Origin: JAHBNG01 sp039028975 | GTDB lineage: Bacteria; Chloroflexota; Anaerolineae; Caldilineales; Caldilineaceae | Direction of reading: 5' to 3' | Assembly: GCA_039028975.1 (NCBI GenBank) | Contig: JBCCHB010000086.1 | Coordinates: 4,222-68,221 of the forward strand | DNA length: 64,000 nucleotides | Shown here: positions 51,518-60,257 of the stretch, in pieces | Position numbering within the stretch: the first letter of the stretch is position 1 | Layout of the letters: the number at the start of each line of letters is the position of its first letter | The notes under the pieces: generated by a model | Told to the model about the DNA's origin: nothing | Databases searched by the model: none | Seen by the model: only the letters and a program-made list of their open reading frames with translations | Translations under genes and position numbers: made by a program

Positions 51518-51561
51518 GTCGGTAATCGGTAGGTCGGTAATCGGTAGGTCGGTAATCGGTA
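51514..51561. repeat. 15-bp tandem repeat (GTAGGTCGGTAATCG), three copies
   Basis: Three perfect units plus GTA. The first unit overlaps the cupin stop codon (51515-51517). Copy-number change would not alter the cupin protein. Confidence 0.92.
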
Positions 51562-51698
51562 TTGAAACGGTTCTACTTACTCTACAATCTGCAACTCTGC
51601 TACTTTGAAACCTTTATCACCCCCGAATGCATTCCCGAGCGTGGTTATCGGGAGAATCGGGGGCTGCAAACCTGCAACTTTTCCCAAAGGAGGAGACT

Positions 51699-52592
51699 AT
51701 GCACTTATCCATGCACAATTGGATGCGCGCCGAACCCATTGAGGTAACCATTAAACGGTTGGCCAAGTACGGCTACAAGAGCATCGAAATTAGCGGCGAG
51801 CCTGAGATCTTCGACACCAAACAAGTAGGTGGCTTGCTTAAAGAGAATGGCCTGACTTGCTGGGGATCGGTTAGCCTCATGTTTGAAGGTCGTGATCTGG
51901 TAAGCCATGATGCGGCGATACGCGAGACCTCAGTTCAATACATCAAAGACTGCATCACTATGGTCAAAGAGCTGGAAGGTCATGAGATGACCATTGTTCC
52001 CGGACAAGTAGGCCGGGTCACCTCACCTTCTGAGGTGACAGGCGAGATGGAGTGGGCATGGGCCGTTGAATGTCTAAAGGAGATCTATCCCCATGCCGAG
52101 CAGGCAGGTGTCCTGATGGCGCTGGAGCCGCTCAATCGTTTTGAGACGAATTTTCTCAACCGAGCCGATCAGGCCGTCATGCTAGCCGAAGCTGTAGGTC
52201 CCAACTGTGGCGTCTGCATTGACACCTTCCATCTCAACATCGAAGAAGTGAGCATGCTCGAGGCCATTCGTAACTCTAAAGAGCGGCTGGTTGACTTCCA
52301 CGTAGCTGACAACAACCGTATGGCCTGCGGTATGGGCGCGCTCGATTGGCCCCAAATTATCGGTACGCTCAAAGAGATTGGCTATGATGGAGCCATTACG
52401 GTAGAATTTGTGGCGCCACTGGACCGTACACCGGCCAATCCCTACAAGAATGCCATGGCGGATGCTGAGGCGGAACTGACGCCTGAACAGCTCAAGTTTA
52501 TAGAGGATCACGGCAGCGGCGTTCTGTCAGAGGAGTTTTACAGTTGGTTGGTCGACGAGACGGCCAAGACGTTGTTACCGCTGATCAATTGA
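51699..52592 (+). CDS. Sugar phosphate isomerase/epimerase (xylose-isomerase-like TIM barrel)
   Basis: 297 residues from ATG 51699 after AAAGGAGGAG. Metal ligands of the tagatose/psicose 3-epimerase type: MALEPLNRFETN (Glu), CIDTFHLNIEE (Asp), DFHVADNN (His) and ITVEFVAP (Glu). Probably epimerises a ketose or is an inosose/hydroxypyruvate-type isomerase. Downstream of the cupin gene, same strand. A related protein is at 57985. Confidence 0.88.
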   Translation: MHLSMHNWMRAEPIEVTIKRLAKYGYKSIEISGEPEIFDTKQVGGLLKENGLTCWGSVSLMFEGRDLVSHDAAIRETSVQYIKDCITMVKELEGHEMTIVPGQVGRVTSPSEVTGEMEWAWAVECLKEIYPHAEQAGVLMALEPLNRFETNFLNRADQAVMLAEAVGPNCGVCIDTFHLNIEEVSMLEAIRNSKERLVDFHVADNNRMACGMGALDWPQIIGTLKEIGYDGAITVEFVAPLDRTPANPYKNAMADAEAELTPEQLKFIEDHGSGVLSEEFYSWLVDETAKTLLPLIN

Positions 52593-52693
52593 CGAGATAC
52601 ACCCCAACTTGATCGCTTCCAAATTGGGGTCATCCAAACTGACTCCACATACGCCAGATAGAATAAAGCAACTATGTACCGGTTCATTTTGTG

Positions 52694-53284
52694 ATGTCGA
52701 GTGAAATTGCTGAGAAACAAAGTCAATATACGGATGAGCAGCTATTGAAGTTGGTGGCGAATCGGGATATGGCTGCTTATGAGGCACTCTATGATCGTCA
52801 TTCGACTACGATCTATAGCTTGATCTTGCGGATTGTCCGTGCCTCTTCGATAGCTGAAGAGCTGCTGCAAGATGTCTTCTGGCAAATCTGGCGTGATGCA
52901 GGTCACTTTGATGGGAAGGGCGCAGCAACGGCATGGATGTTTCGGATAGGTCGTAATCGAAGCCTCGATCAGTTGCGACGGCAGAAGGCTCGCCCAGAGA
53001 CCGATGAGCAAAGCTCGGTTGAGGATGCTCACCGCGTATCTGGTGCAGAGCAGCCAAGCGCAGAATCTGAGGCAGAGGTTCAGCTGAATCGGGAGCAGGT
53101 TGTGGGTGCACTCAATGAGCTGCCCCCAGAGCAGAAAAGCTGTGTTGAGCTGGCTTACTTTGAAGGGTTAAGCCACCGTGAAATTGCCGAGCGATTAGAT
53201 ATTCCTCCAGGCACTGTAAAAAGCCGTTTACGCATAGGTTTAGAAAAGCTAGAGAGGACATTGAGAAAGGCCGGATACCCATAG
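52694..53284 (+). CDS. ECF RNA polymerase sigma factor
   Basis: 197 residues (ATG 52694; GTG 52691 also possible). Sigma region 2: LILRIVRASSIAEELLQDVF and FWQIWRDAGHFDGKGAATAW; region 4: LPPEQKSCVELAYFEGLSHR then EIAERLDIPPGTVKSRLRIG. It resembles SigK-type ECF factors and is followed, after a repeat region, by an anti-sigma gene with an RskA domain, the normal partner. It controls an envelope or stress regulon not identifiable here. Confidence 0.93.
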   Translation: MSSEIAEKQSQYTDEQLLKLVANRDMAAYEALYDRHSTTIYSLILRIVRASSIAEELLQDVFWQIWRDAGHFDGKGAATAWMFRIGRNRSLDQLRRQKARPETDEQSSVEDAHRVSGAEQPSAESEAEVQLNREQVVGALNELPPEQKSCVELAYFEGLSHREIAERLDIPPGTVKSRLRIGLEKLERTLRKAGYP

Positions 53285-53288
53285 CCTG

Positions 53289-53418
53289 TACTGCGGTCGT
53301 TTTGAGTTGTAACTGAGTGTGAGTATACTGCGCCAGAAAAGTCTTGTCCCGACCCTAAGACCAATTCAACCTAGAAAATTCCGAGCAGGCAGGACAGAAA
53401 TTTTCTGGCCATCTATAT
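53289..53418. repeat. Repeat families 1 (shortened) and 2 side by side
   Basis: 53289-53327 carries only the two ends of family 1 (ACTGCGGTCGTTTTGAG and GAGTGTGAGTATA). 53331-53418 is family 2: GCCAGAAAAGTCTTGTCCCG ... CAGGACAGAAATTTTCTGGC. They fill the gap between sigma and anti-sigma genes and could tune anti-sigma expression. Confidence 0.65.
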
Positions 53419-53426
53419 AAAAAAAG

Positions 53427-54575
53427 ATGAGTGAACTAGGAAAAGAGACGCCAACCGAAGAAGAGATTCGTGACCTCTTACCAGGTTATGCTTTGGGCAT
53501 CTTAGAGCCGGACGAATTGTTAACGGTGGATGACTATCTTGCCGCGCACCCTGAATTAGTGGCGGAGATAGATTCACTTCAAGAGATATCCAGCCAATTG
53601 GCTTACGCCGCTCCCTCTGCCCTCCCTCCCGTGGATGCAAAGGAGCATATTATTGCTCGTGCAGAAGCAGAGCGTACTGTAGCAAACCGGAAGAGGCCCA
53701 TCCCTCTATTGGGCAAGAAAGGAGTAAAACCCGGTGAGCCGCAATGGGTCTCATCGTTGGATCTAAGGAACCTAAATAGACCAAAGAGCAGCATGCCAAG
53801 CACAACGGCTATTGCGGGACCCGTTGATAAAAGATCTAGTGAGACAGACCTGGCCGAGACGAAACGAATTGGGCCGCAAATGGCCGGCACCCAATCTACC
53901 AGTGTAAAGGCTACCAGCGCGCAACCAAGCCAAGCATCCAACAACGAGTTTGATGGGCGATGGCACAATGGTCTAGGGTGGAGGCTCTACGCGCTAGGGG
54001 CCACGGCTGCCATTGTGCTGCTTGTTCTGATGTTTACCCAAGCACGGACAACATTCCATCAACGCTCAGCAGAGTTGACCGATGCGAATGTCCAGCTAAG
54101 GCAGCTAGCTTCTGAAAATAGCGAACTTCTAGCCGAACGGGATAAATTACTGAGTGAGAATGAATCACTTCAATCCATCAATGAGCAGCTTCGGTTAGAC
54201 AACAGACAATATGCACAAAGCCCGCTACCAGAAAAGGTGATCGCCGCCCAGAAAGTTGTAGCGCTTCGGGGAACCAACCCAGCCTCCAGTGCACGTGGCT
54301 CTTTGCTGGTTGATGCAGGCAGTGGATATCTTGTTCTGGAAGGTCTTGAACGGCTGTCAAAAGATCAGGTCTATCAACTTTGGTTAATTCCTGATGATGG
54401 CGCACCTGTCAGCTCCGGGCTGATTGAGCTAGACGAGAATGGAACGGCTAGCCTAGATATCAATTTGACCCTCGATATGGATGATTTTTCTGCGGTAGGT
54501 CTCAGCATCGAGCCTGCGGGAGGGAGCCCTGCACCCACGGCAGATCAGATTGTGCTCTTTGGTCAGGGAGTGTAA
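53427..54575 (+). CDS. Anti-sigma factor with RskA domain
   Basis: 382 residues. The N-terminal zinc-less anti-sigma helix bundle (EEEIRDLLPGYALGILEPDE) would bind the upstream sigma factor in the cytoplasm. A long polar linker leads to one membrane helix (about 188-204, LYALGATAAIVLLVLMF). Outside the membrane a coiled coil (about 215-270) carries an RskA-like domain (YLVLEGLERLSKDQVYQLWL). Regulated proteolysis probably releases the sigma factor. The normal H-x3-C-x2-C zinc motif is absent, as in RskA proteins. Confidence 0.9.
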   Translation: MSELGKETPTEEEIRDLLPGYALGILEPDELLTVDDYLAAHPELVAEIDSLQEISSQLAYAAPSALPPVDAKEHIIARAEAERTVANRKRPIPLLGKKGVKPGEPQWVSSLDLRNLNRPKSSMPSTTAIAGPVDKRSSETDLAETKRIGPQMAGTQSTSVKATSAQPSQASNNEFDGRWHNGLGWRLYALGATAAIVLLVLMFTQARTTFHQRSAELTDANVQLRQLASENSELLAERDKLLSENESLQSINEQLRLDNRQYAQSPLPEKVIAAQKVVALRGTNPASSARGSLLVDAGSGYLVLEGLERLSKDQVYQLWLIPDDGAPVSSGLIELDENGTASLDINLTLDMDDFSAVGLSIEPAGGSPAPTADQIVLFGQGV

Positions 54576-54638
54576 CAGGCATGTATATTCAGGCTCCGCA
54601 TAAAGTAACATTTTTCCTCATTGCACTGAGGCGCGAGG

Positions 54639-54819
54639 ACACAGAGATTCACAGAGATATTTCTCTATTGAGCCTTTCTCTGTGTTACGAATTGGTACAA
54701 GCTGCACCATTCGCGAAGATGTTGGCACGTGTCACTGATTACTGACCTACCGTTTACCGTTTACTTGCAACCGAAGGTTGCGCTGTGTAGCTCTGTGCGT
54801 CCTCAGAGAGACTCTATGT
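54639..54819. repeat. MITE-like element, copy 2
   Basis: About 180 bp with inverted ends (GAGGACACAGAGATTCACAG against CTCTGTGCGTCCTCAGAG). Core 54685-54787 is nearly identical to 36599-36701. Lies in the 596-bp gap 54576-55171. Confidence 0.75.
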
Positions 54820-54952
54820 AACATTCAGTAGTAACGGTATTACTTTGTCACGACCGTCAGTAGTTCATTTGGTTCCTATCTGCCCCTTTCGTTGACGTAT
54901 CTCCTTCATTTCGCTATACTTCATACTCTCCCATCTACAAAATTGATATTTA

Positions 54953-55024
54953 TGCTGCGGTTGTTCTGAGAACCGTAGTTTTCACAGCGCGATCGGAGGG
55001 ACCAAACTCCGTTTGATAACAGTC
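54953..55024. repeat. Dispersed palindromic repeat family 1, degenerate copy
   Basis: ATGCTGCGGTTGTTCTGAG ... ACCAAACTCCGTTTGATAAC: both ends are recognisable, the order of the central words differs. Nothing further is seen between here and the ligase gene except its ribosome site. Confidence 0.5.
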
Positions 55025-55171
55025 AATATCATTTCGTTAAGCCGTTGTGTCTGCAACGCACGGTGAATGCTGAGACTGGGAGACCAGAAATCTAGGACAC
55101 CGTACGTCGCAGTTTCTACGAACTTAGTGGTATTGTGATAATAGTAGCTGAATGTAAAGGAGGTTTTGCCC

Positions 55172-56803
55172 GTGCAAGGTCTGATGATGGATTACCCATT
55201 GACCTTAGATAGCATCATAGAACATGCCAATAAAATCTATGGTCATAAGAAGATCCACACAAAACTTAGTGATGGCTCCATCCATACGTATTCTTATTCC
55301 GAGGCATACAAGCGTATCAAGAAGCTCTCCAGCGCATTAGCCAAAAGAGGCATCCAAATGGGAGACCGTTTGGGTACCTTTGGCTGGAATAACTATCAGC
55401 ACTTTGAGCTTTACTTTGGTATACCGGGTTGTGGTGCCGTCTGTCATACGCTGAATATTCGCCTCTTTCCTGAGCAAATCGCCTACATCGTGGAACATGC
55501 TGAGGATCGTATGGTCTTTGTGGACGCAAGTTTGCTCAAACTGATGGAGGCCGTTGCCCCTCAGGTTAGCTGTGTTGAGCACTACGTCATCTATGGCTCA
55601 GATGGTCCCGTTGAAACGTCCCTTCCGAATGTCATTCTGTACGAAGATCTAATTGCCGAAGGGGATGAGGCGTATACCTGCCCAGTTACTGATGAGAATA
55701 CGGCATTTGGCATGTGTTACACCAGTGGCACAACTGGCGATCCCAAAGGAGCACTTTATAGCCATCGTTCCATGTATCTTCACACGCTGGGCATGATCCA
55801 AGGCAATGCAGCCGCGTTGACCAATACCGACGTTATCCTAGCCATTGTCCCTCAATTTCACGTCATGTCCTGGGGTATTCCTTTTGCTGCTAGCATCTGC
55901 GGATCGGATTTGGTCATGCCAGGTCCATTCTTGCAGCCGGCAGCCTTGGCTGATATGGTACAGGACTTCAAGGTAACAGTCGCTACCGGTGTTCCAACGA
56001 TTTGGACCGGTATCCATCATGAAATTCAGGCCAATCCGCGAGACATCTCCTCTATTCGGGCGCTGATTGTAGGTGGTTCGGCCATGCCACTGCGGCTTAT
56101 TGAGATCTATGAACAAGAGTATGGTGTCAATGTGGTTCACGCATGGGGTATGACAGAACTTTCACCTCTAGGGACTATGTCTAGATTGGGTACCCAACAC
56201 CAAGATATGGCTGAAAAAGAGCAGTTCGATGTAAAGGCCAAGCAGGGTTTTCCTTTGGGCGGAATCGAAGTGCGAATTGTGGATGAGGAGAACCAGGAGC
56301 TGCCCTGGGATGGCACAACTATGGGCGAACTCCAAGTACGCGGGCCGTGGGTCATCCGCAGCTACTTTAAACGAGAACCAACAGAAGAGCACTTTACCCC
56401 TGACGGCTGGTTCCGTACGGGTGATGTTGCTACCATGAGCCAAGACGGGTACATGCAGATCACCGATCGTACCAAGGATCTGATCAAGAGTGGTGGCGAG
56501 TGGATCTCTAGCGTGGATCTGGAAAATGCGCTCATTGCTCATGACCAAGTAATGGAAGCGAGCGTGATCGCCATTCCGGACGAACGGTGGGATGAGCGCC
56601 CGTTGGCTGCTGTAGTGCCAGCCGATGCAGAGAATCCACCGTCAAAAGAAGAGTTGATCTCTTACCTGGAGCCTCAATTTGCCAAGTGGTGGCTGCCTGA
56701 AAAATTTGCCGTCATCGATGAGGTACCCAAGACAAGCACAGGCAAGTTTGATAAAAAAGTGTTACGCCAACAGTACGCTGATGGGAAGCTGCTCTGTAGC
56801 TAA
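55172..56803 (+). CDS. AMP-dependent acyl-CoA synthetase (fatty acid-CoA ligase type)
   Basis: 543 residues. GTG 55172 is preferred: AAAGGAGG ends 8 bp before it, whereas TTG 55166 is too close. Adenylate-forming motifs: YTSGTTGDPKGALYSHRS (A3), WGMTELSPLG (A5), GWFRTGDVATMSQDGYMQIT (A7) and KTSTGKFDKKVLR with the catalytic Lys (A10). It activates a carboxylic acid as acyl-AMP then acyl-CoA; medium- or long-chain fatty acids are most likely. The second Uma2 gene begins 15 bp after its stop. Confidence 0.93.
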   Translation: MQGLMMDYPLTLDSIIEHANKIYGHKKIHTKLSDGSIHTYSYSEAYKRIKKLSSALAKRGIQMGDRLGTFGWNNYQHFELYFGIPGCGAVCHTLNIRLFPEQIAYIVEHAEDRMVFVDASLLKLMEAVAPQVSCVEHYVIYGSDGPVETSLPNVILYEDLIAEGDEAYTCPVTDENTAFGMCYTSGTTGDPKGALYSHRSMYLHTLGMIQGNAAALTNTDVILAIVPQFHVMSWGIPFAASICGSDLVMPGPFLQPAALADMVQDFKVTVATGVPTIWTGIHHEIQANPRDISSIRALIVGGSAMPLRLIEIYEQEYGVNVVHAWGMTELSPLGTMSRLGTQHQDMAEKEQFDVKAKQGFPLGGIEVRIVDEENQELPWDGTTMGELQVRGPWVIRSYFKREPTEEHFTPDGWFRTGDVATMSQDGYMQITDRTKDLIKSGGEWISSVDLENALIAHDQVMEASVIAIPDERWDERPLAAVVPADAENPPSKEELISYLEPQFAKWWLPEKFAVIDEVPKTSTGKFDKKVLRQQYADGKLLCS

Positions 56804-56818
56804 AGCTAGATTGATACC

Positions 56819-57763
56819 ATGAATGAGACCCCAAGTACAACAAACTCGTCGTTGCATGAAGCCGTTGCCACCTACCATGTAGCTGTGCCAGCATCGATCC
56901 CACCGACTGAGGAGGATCTGTTTTATTCTGATGGGAAGTATGTGTCCGAAGAGGATTACTTCACTTACTTCTACGAGTTTGGGGATGTCAACTATGAGTG
57001 GAACAACGGCATTTTAGAGGCAAAACCCATGGCAGATGTGGCTAAAGCAAGGATGTATGCCTGGTTTTTTAGGCTGGTTCAAGCGTTTTTGGATACCCAC
57101 CCCATTGCAGGCTATATCCTTTTAGAGATTGGTTTCCGCATGGTCATTCCTGACCCTGATATTCCTGGGGCCACGAAGAGAGTGATTCGTAAGCCAGATC
57201 TAGGTATTGTTCTAAAGGATAACCCGATTCCATTAAATGACGGTGATAAAACCTACCAAGGTATTTGCGATCTCTGCATCGAATCCGTTTCGGACTCAAC
57301 CCAAAAAGAGATCGACCGTGATATTATAGACAAGAAGAGCGAATATAACGCAGGCGGCGTCAAAGAATACTTTATCATCGATGATACTAAAAAGAACATG
57401 CACTTTTACCGCCGTAATGACTTAGGCAAATACCTTGAAGTAAAGCCTGACGCGGAAGATGTCATCCATTCCAGGGTTCTGAAGGGCTTCAAGTTTCGAG
57501 TAGCCGATCTTCATCGCCAGCCTCTGTTGATCGAAATGGCCCTCGATCCACTTTATCGCTCCTTTGTTCTCCCCGAGTACTACGAAGCGCAGCGGCAAAA
57601 AGAAGAAGCACAGCGCCGGACAGAAGAAGCGCAGCGGCAAAAAGAGGAAGCGCAGCGGCAAAAAGAGGAAGCGCTTAGAGAGGCTGAAGAAGAGAAATCT
57701 CGGGCAGATCGATATAAAGAGTTGCTACGTAAAAACAATATTGATCCCGATAGCTTGATTTAG
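56819..57763 (+). CDS. Uma2/DUF820 family nuclease-like protein with coiled-coil tail
   Basis: 314 residues. PD-(D/E)XK-like core: RKPDLGIVLKD (Asp), DLCIESVSDST (Glu), then KKSEYNAGGVKEYFIIDD (Lys and the G-V-x-E-Y-x-x-x-D end). A longer N terminus (residues 1-75) precedes it. The tail repeats RQKEEAQ heptads five times (DNA about 57585-57680) and ends with a basic helix. Same overall plan as the Uma2 at 8880, although the cores are only distantly similar. Confidence 0.85.
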   Translation: MNETPSTTNSSLHEAVATYHVAVPASIPPTEEDLFYSDGKYVSEEDYFTYFYEFGDVNYEWNNGILEAKPMADVAKARMYAWFFRLVQAFLDTHPIAGYILLEIGFRMVIPDPDIPGATKRVIRKPDLGIVLKDNPIPLNDGDKTYQGICDLCIESVSDSTQKEIDRDIIDKKSEYNAGGVKEYFIIDDTKKNMHFYRRNDLGKYLEVKPDAEDVIHSRVLKGFKFRVADLHRQPLLIEMALDPLYRSFVLPEYYEAQRQKEEAQRRTEEAQRQKEEAQRQKEEALREAEEEKSRADRYKELLRKNNIDPDSLI

Positions 57764-57774
57764 GAACGAGTATT

Positions 57775-57848
57775 CAATAAGTTGGGCATGTCATCCCGAG
57801 CAGAGCCGAGAGATATTAGACACAAGGTATTGTAGTCCGATTCCTTAA
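57775..57848 (+). repeat. Repeat family 4, copy 2
   Basis: ATAAGTTGGGCATGTCATCC ... GAGAGATATTAGACACAAGG ... CCGATTCCTTAAA, directly after the Uma2 stop. Inverted relative to 36741-36822. Confidence 0.65.
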
Positions 57849-57858
57849 AAATTTACTT

Positions 57859-57940
57859 ACACTCAGGATTCTGTTTCAAAACGGATGTTTGGTCTATTTG
57901 GTAAAGTATTGCCATCCCTTGTTTTGAAATCGACCGCAGT
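57859..57940. repeat. Dispersed palindromic repeat family 1, copy 4
   Basis: ACTCAGGATTCTGTTTCAAA ... TTTGGTCTATTTGGTAAAG ... GTTTTGAAATCGACCGCAG. Adjacent to family 4 in the 221-bp gap. Confidence 0.75.
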
Positions 57941-57984
57941 AAAGATTCACATCAATTCAATAGACTTCACTTAGGAGGAACAAA

Positions 57985-59031
57985 ATGGGACGACCCGTCA
58001 CCCTATTTACCGGTCAGTGGGCTGATCTGCCCTTTGAGACCATCTGTGAAAAGGCCAAATCTTTTGGATACGATGGCCTAGAGCTTGCCTGTTGGGGCGA
58101 TCACTTTGAAGTGGACAAGGCTATGGAAGATGATAGCTATATCCAAGGACGCTGGGATGTGCTAAACAGCCACGGTCTGAAGTGCTTTGCCATTAGCAAC
58201 CACCTAGTAGGCCAAGCTGTTTGTGATCGCATTGATGAACGCCATGAGAGTATCCTACCGCCAAGGCTTTGGGGCGATGGCAAAGAAGATGGTGTACGAG
58301 ATCGAGCAGCTGAAGAGATGAAGAACACGGCACGCGCGGCCAAGAAGATGGGGTTGGGTGTCGTGCCCGGCTTCACCGGATCGCCGATATGGCATATGGT
58401 TTACTCATTTCCGCCCAATCCACCAGATTTCTATGAGAAAGGGTTGGCTCTCTTTGCCCAAATGTGGACACCTATCTTGGATGTTTTTCAGGAAGAAGGT
58501 GTGAAGTTTGGCTTGGAAGTACACCCCACTGAAATCGCCTTTGACATTGCCAGTTCGGAAAAAGCGATTGAAGCCCTTAACGGCCATCCATGCTTTGGCT
58601 TCAACTATGACCCCAGCCACTTTGGCTACCAGGGTGTCGATTATGTAGGCTTTATCCGCAAGTTTGCCGACCGCATCTTCCACGTCCATATGAAGGATGT
58701 CGGGTGGAAATCTGCGCCGTCTGAGGCTGGTGTCTTTGGGGGACACACCGAATTTGGGGATCATCGCCGCTTCTGGGATTTTCGCTCTGTGGGGCGCGGC
58801 TCCATTGACTTTGAGGGCGTCATTCGAGCACTGAATGATATCGGCTACGATGGACCTCTCTCCATCGAGTGGGAAGATCCGGGCATGGATCGCGAACATG
58901 GTGCCACTGAATCATGTGCTTTCACAAAGCAACTAGACTTTGCCCCATCCGATCTGGCATTTGATGCTGCATTTGCATCGGACTCGGAATCAGATCTCAT
59001 TAGCCCACAAGAGTATGTAGAGCGACGTTAA
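57985..59031 (+). CDS. Sugar phosphate isomerase/epimerase (TIM barrel)
   Basis: 348 residues; ATG after TTAGGAGGAAC. Metal site residues: FGLEVHPTEIAFD (Glu), FNYDPSHFGYQG (Asp), HVHMKDVGW (His) and LSIEWEDPGMD (Glu). This long form (about 350 residues) is usually next to a Gfo/Idh oxidoreductase, as here (gene at 59057 starts 25 bp later), and the pair probably works on the same sugar or inositol derivative. Acts in the cytoplasm; substrate unknown. Confidence 0.9.
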   Translation: MGRPVTLFTGQWADLPFETICEKAKSFGYDGLELACWGDHFEVDKAMEDDSYIQGRWDVLNSHGLKCFAISNHLVGQAVCDRIDERHESILPPRLWGDGKEDGVRDRAAEEMKNTARAAKKMGLGVVPGFTGSPIWHMVYSFPPNPPDFYEKGLALFAQMWTPILDVFQEEGVKFGLEVHPTEIAFDIASSEKAIEALNGHPCFGFNYDPSHFGYQGVDYVGFIRKFADRIFHVHMKDVGWKSAPSEAGVFGGHTEFGDHRRFWDFRSVGRGSIDFEGVIRALNDIGYDGPLSIEWEDPGMDREHGATESCAFTKQLDFAPSDLAFDAAFASDSESDLISPQEYVERR

Positions 59032-59056
59032 CGAAAAAACAAAGGAGAATCAAATC

Positions 59057-60256
59057 ATGGCAGAAGAGACAACGGGTGGTGGTTTTACCAGCATGGCTGC
59101 TGCCACATCAGCAGGCGATGCCCCGGAAATCGGCGTTGGCATGTTGGGTTACGCCTTCATGGGCAAGGCTCACTCCAATGCATTTAAGAAAATTCCTTAT
59201 ATGATGTATCCGCCAGCGGCCATTCCCCGCATGGTGGGCATCTCTGGGCGCAATCAGGAGGCAGTGAACGAAGCGGCCAAACGCTTTGGCTATGAGAATG
59301 CCTACACTGACTGGCGGGATATGTTGGCCAACGACGACATCCACGTCTTTGACAATGGTGGCCCTAACGACACCCACGCGGAGCCGACCATTGCTGCAGC
59401 CCACGCTGGCAAACATGTCTTTTGCGAAAAGCCCCTTGGCCGAACAGCAGAGGAATCCAAATCCATGTGGGACGCAGCAGAGAGTGCAGGCGTCAAGCAT
59501 ATGGTGGCTTTCAACTATCGTTTTGTCCCTGCGATTATGCAAGCGCGAAAGCTCATTGAGAGTGGCAAACTGGGCAAAATTTACCATTGGCGTGCCGTCT
59601 ACCTACAAGAGTGGGGCATGGATCCCGAGATGCCGATTAGCTGGCGCTTCCAGAAGGACATTGCCGGTAGTGGCGCCCTGGGTGATTTAGGTGCTCACAT
59701 CATCGATCTGGCTCGCTTTTTGGTGGGCGAACCCCGCTCCGTTATGGGTATGACTCAGACTTGGCTCAAGCAGAGACCGGATGGCGCAGGCGGCATGGCC
59801 ACAGCAGATGTGGATGATGGCTTCACCGCGTTGCTGGACTTTGAGAATGGCGCTCTAGGAACCGTGGAAGCAACCCGTTTTGCCAAGGGTCGTAAGAATA
59901 AAAATTCGTTTGAGATTAATGCGGAGAATGGATCCATCGAATTCAACTTGGAACGGCTCAATGAGCTAAACGTCTTCTGGGCGGATGATGCTCCCAACAC
60001 AACCCAAGGCTTTCACAACGTACTCGTTAGCGAACCGCACCACCCCTACTGGGAAAATTGGTGGCCTCAAGGGCATATGATCGGCTGGGAACACAGCTTT
60101 ATCCATGAATTCGACCACTTTTTCCGAGCCATTGTTAATGGCACAGATGTTGCTCCTTACGGTGCAACATTCGAGGATGGTTACAAGAACTCAGTAATTT
60201 GCGACGCAATTTTAGATAGTGCCATGAGCGGCAAACAAATGGATGTAAAGTACTAA
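59057..60256 (+). CDS. Gfo/Idh/MocA family oxidoreductase
   Basis: 399 residues. An N-terminal extension of about 20 residues precedes the Rossmann fold (IGVGMLGYAFMGKAHSNAF). HVFCEKPLGRTAEESK contains the catalytic Lys, and GALGDLGAHIIDLARFLVG the typical Gly/His loop. Long members of this type are often myo-inositol 2-dehydrogenase-like. Same operon as the upstream isomerase, and the threonine synthase starts 1 bp after its stop. Confidence 0.92.
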   Translation: MAEETTGGGFTSMAAATSAGDAPEIGVGMLGYAFMGKAHSNAFKKIPYMMYPPAAIPRMVGISGRNQEAVNEAAKRFGYENAYTDWRDMLANDDIHVFDNGGPNDTHAEPTIAAAHAGKHVFCEKPLGRTAEESKSMWDAAESAGVKHMVAFNYRFVPAIMQARKLIESGKLGKIYHWRAVYLQEWGMDPEMPISWRFQKDIAGSGALGDLGAHIIDLARFLVGEPRSVMGMTQTWLKQRPDGAGGMATADVDDGFTALLDFENGALGTVEATRFAKGRKNKNSFEINAENGSIEFNLERLNELNVFWADDAPNTTQGFHNVLVSEPHHPYWENWWPQGHMIGWEHSFIHEFDHFFRAIVNGTDVAPYGATFEDGYKNSVICDAILDSAMSGKQMDVKY

Positions 60257-60257
60257 T

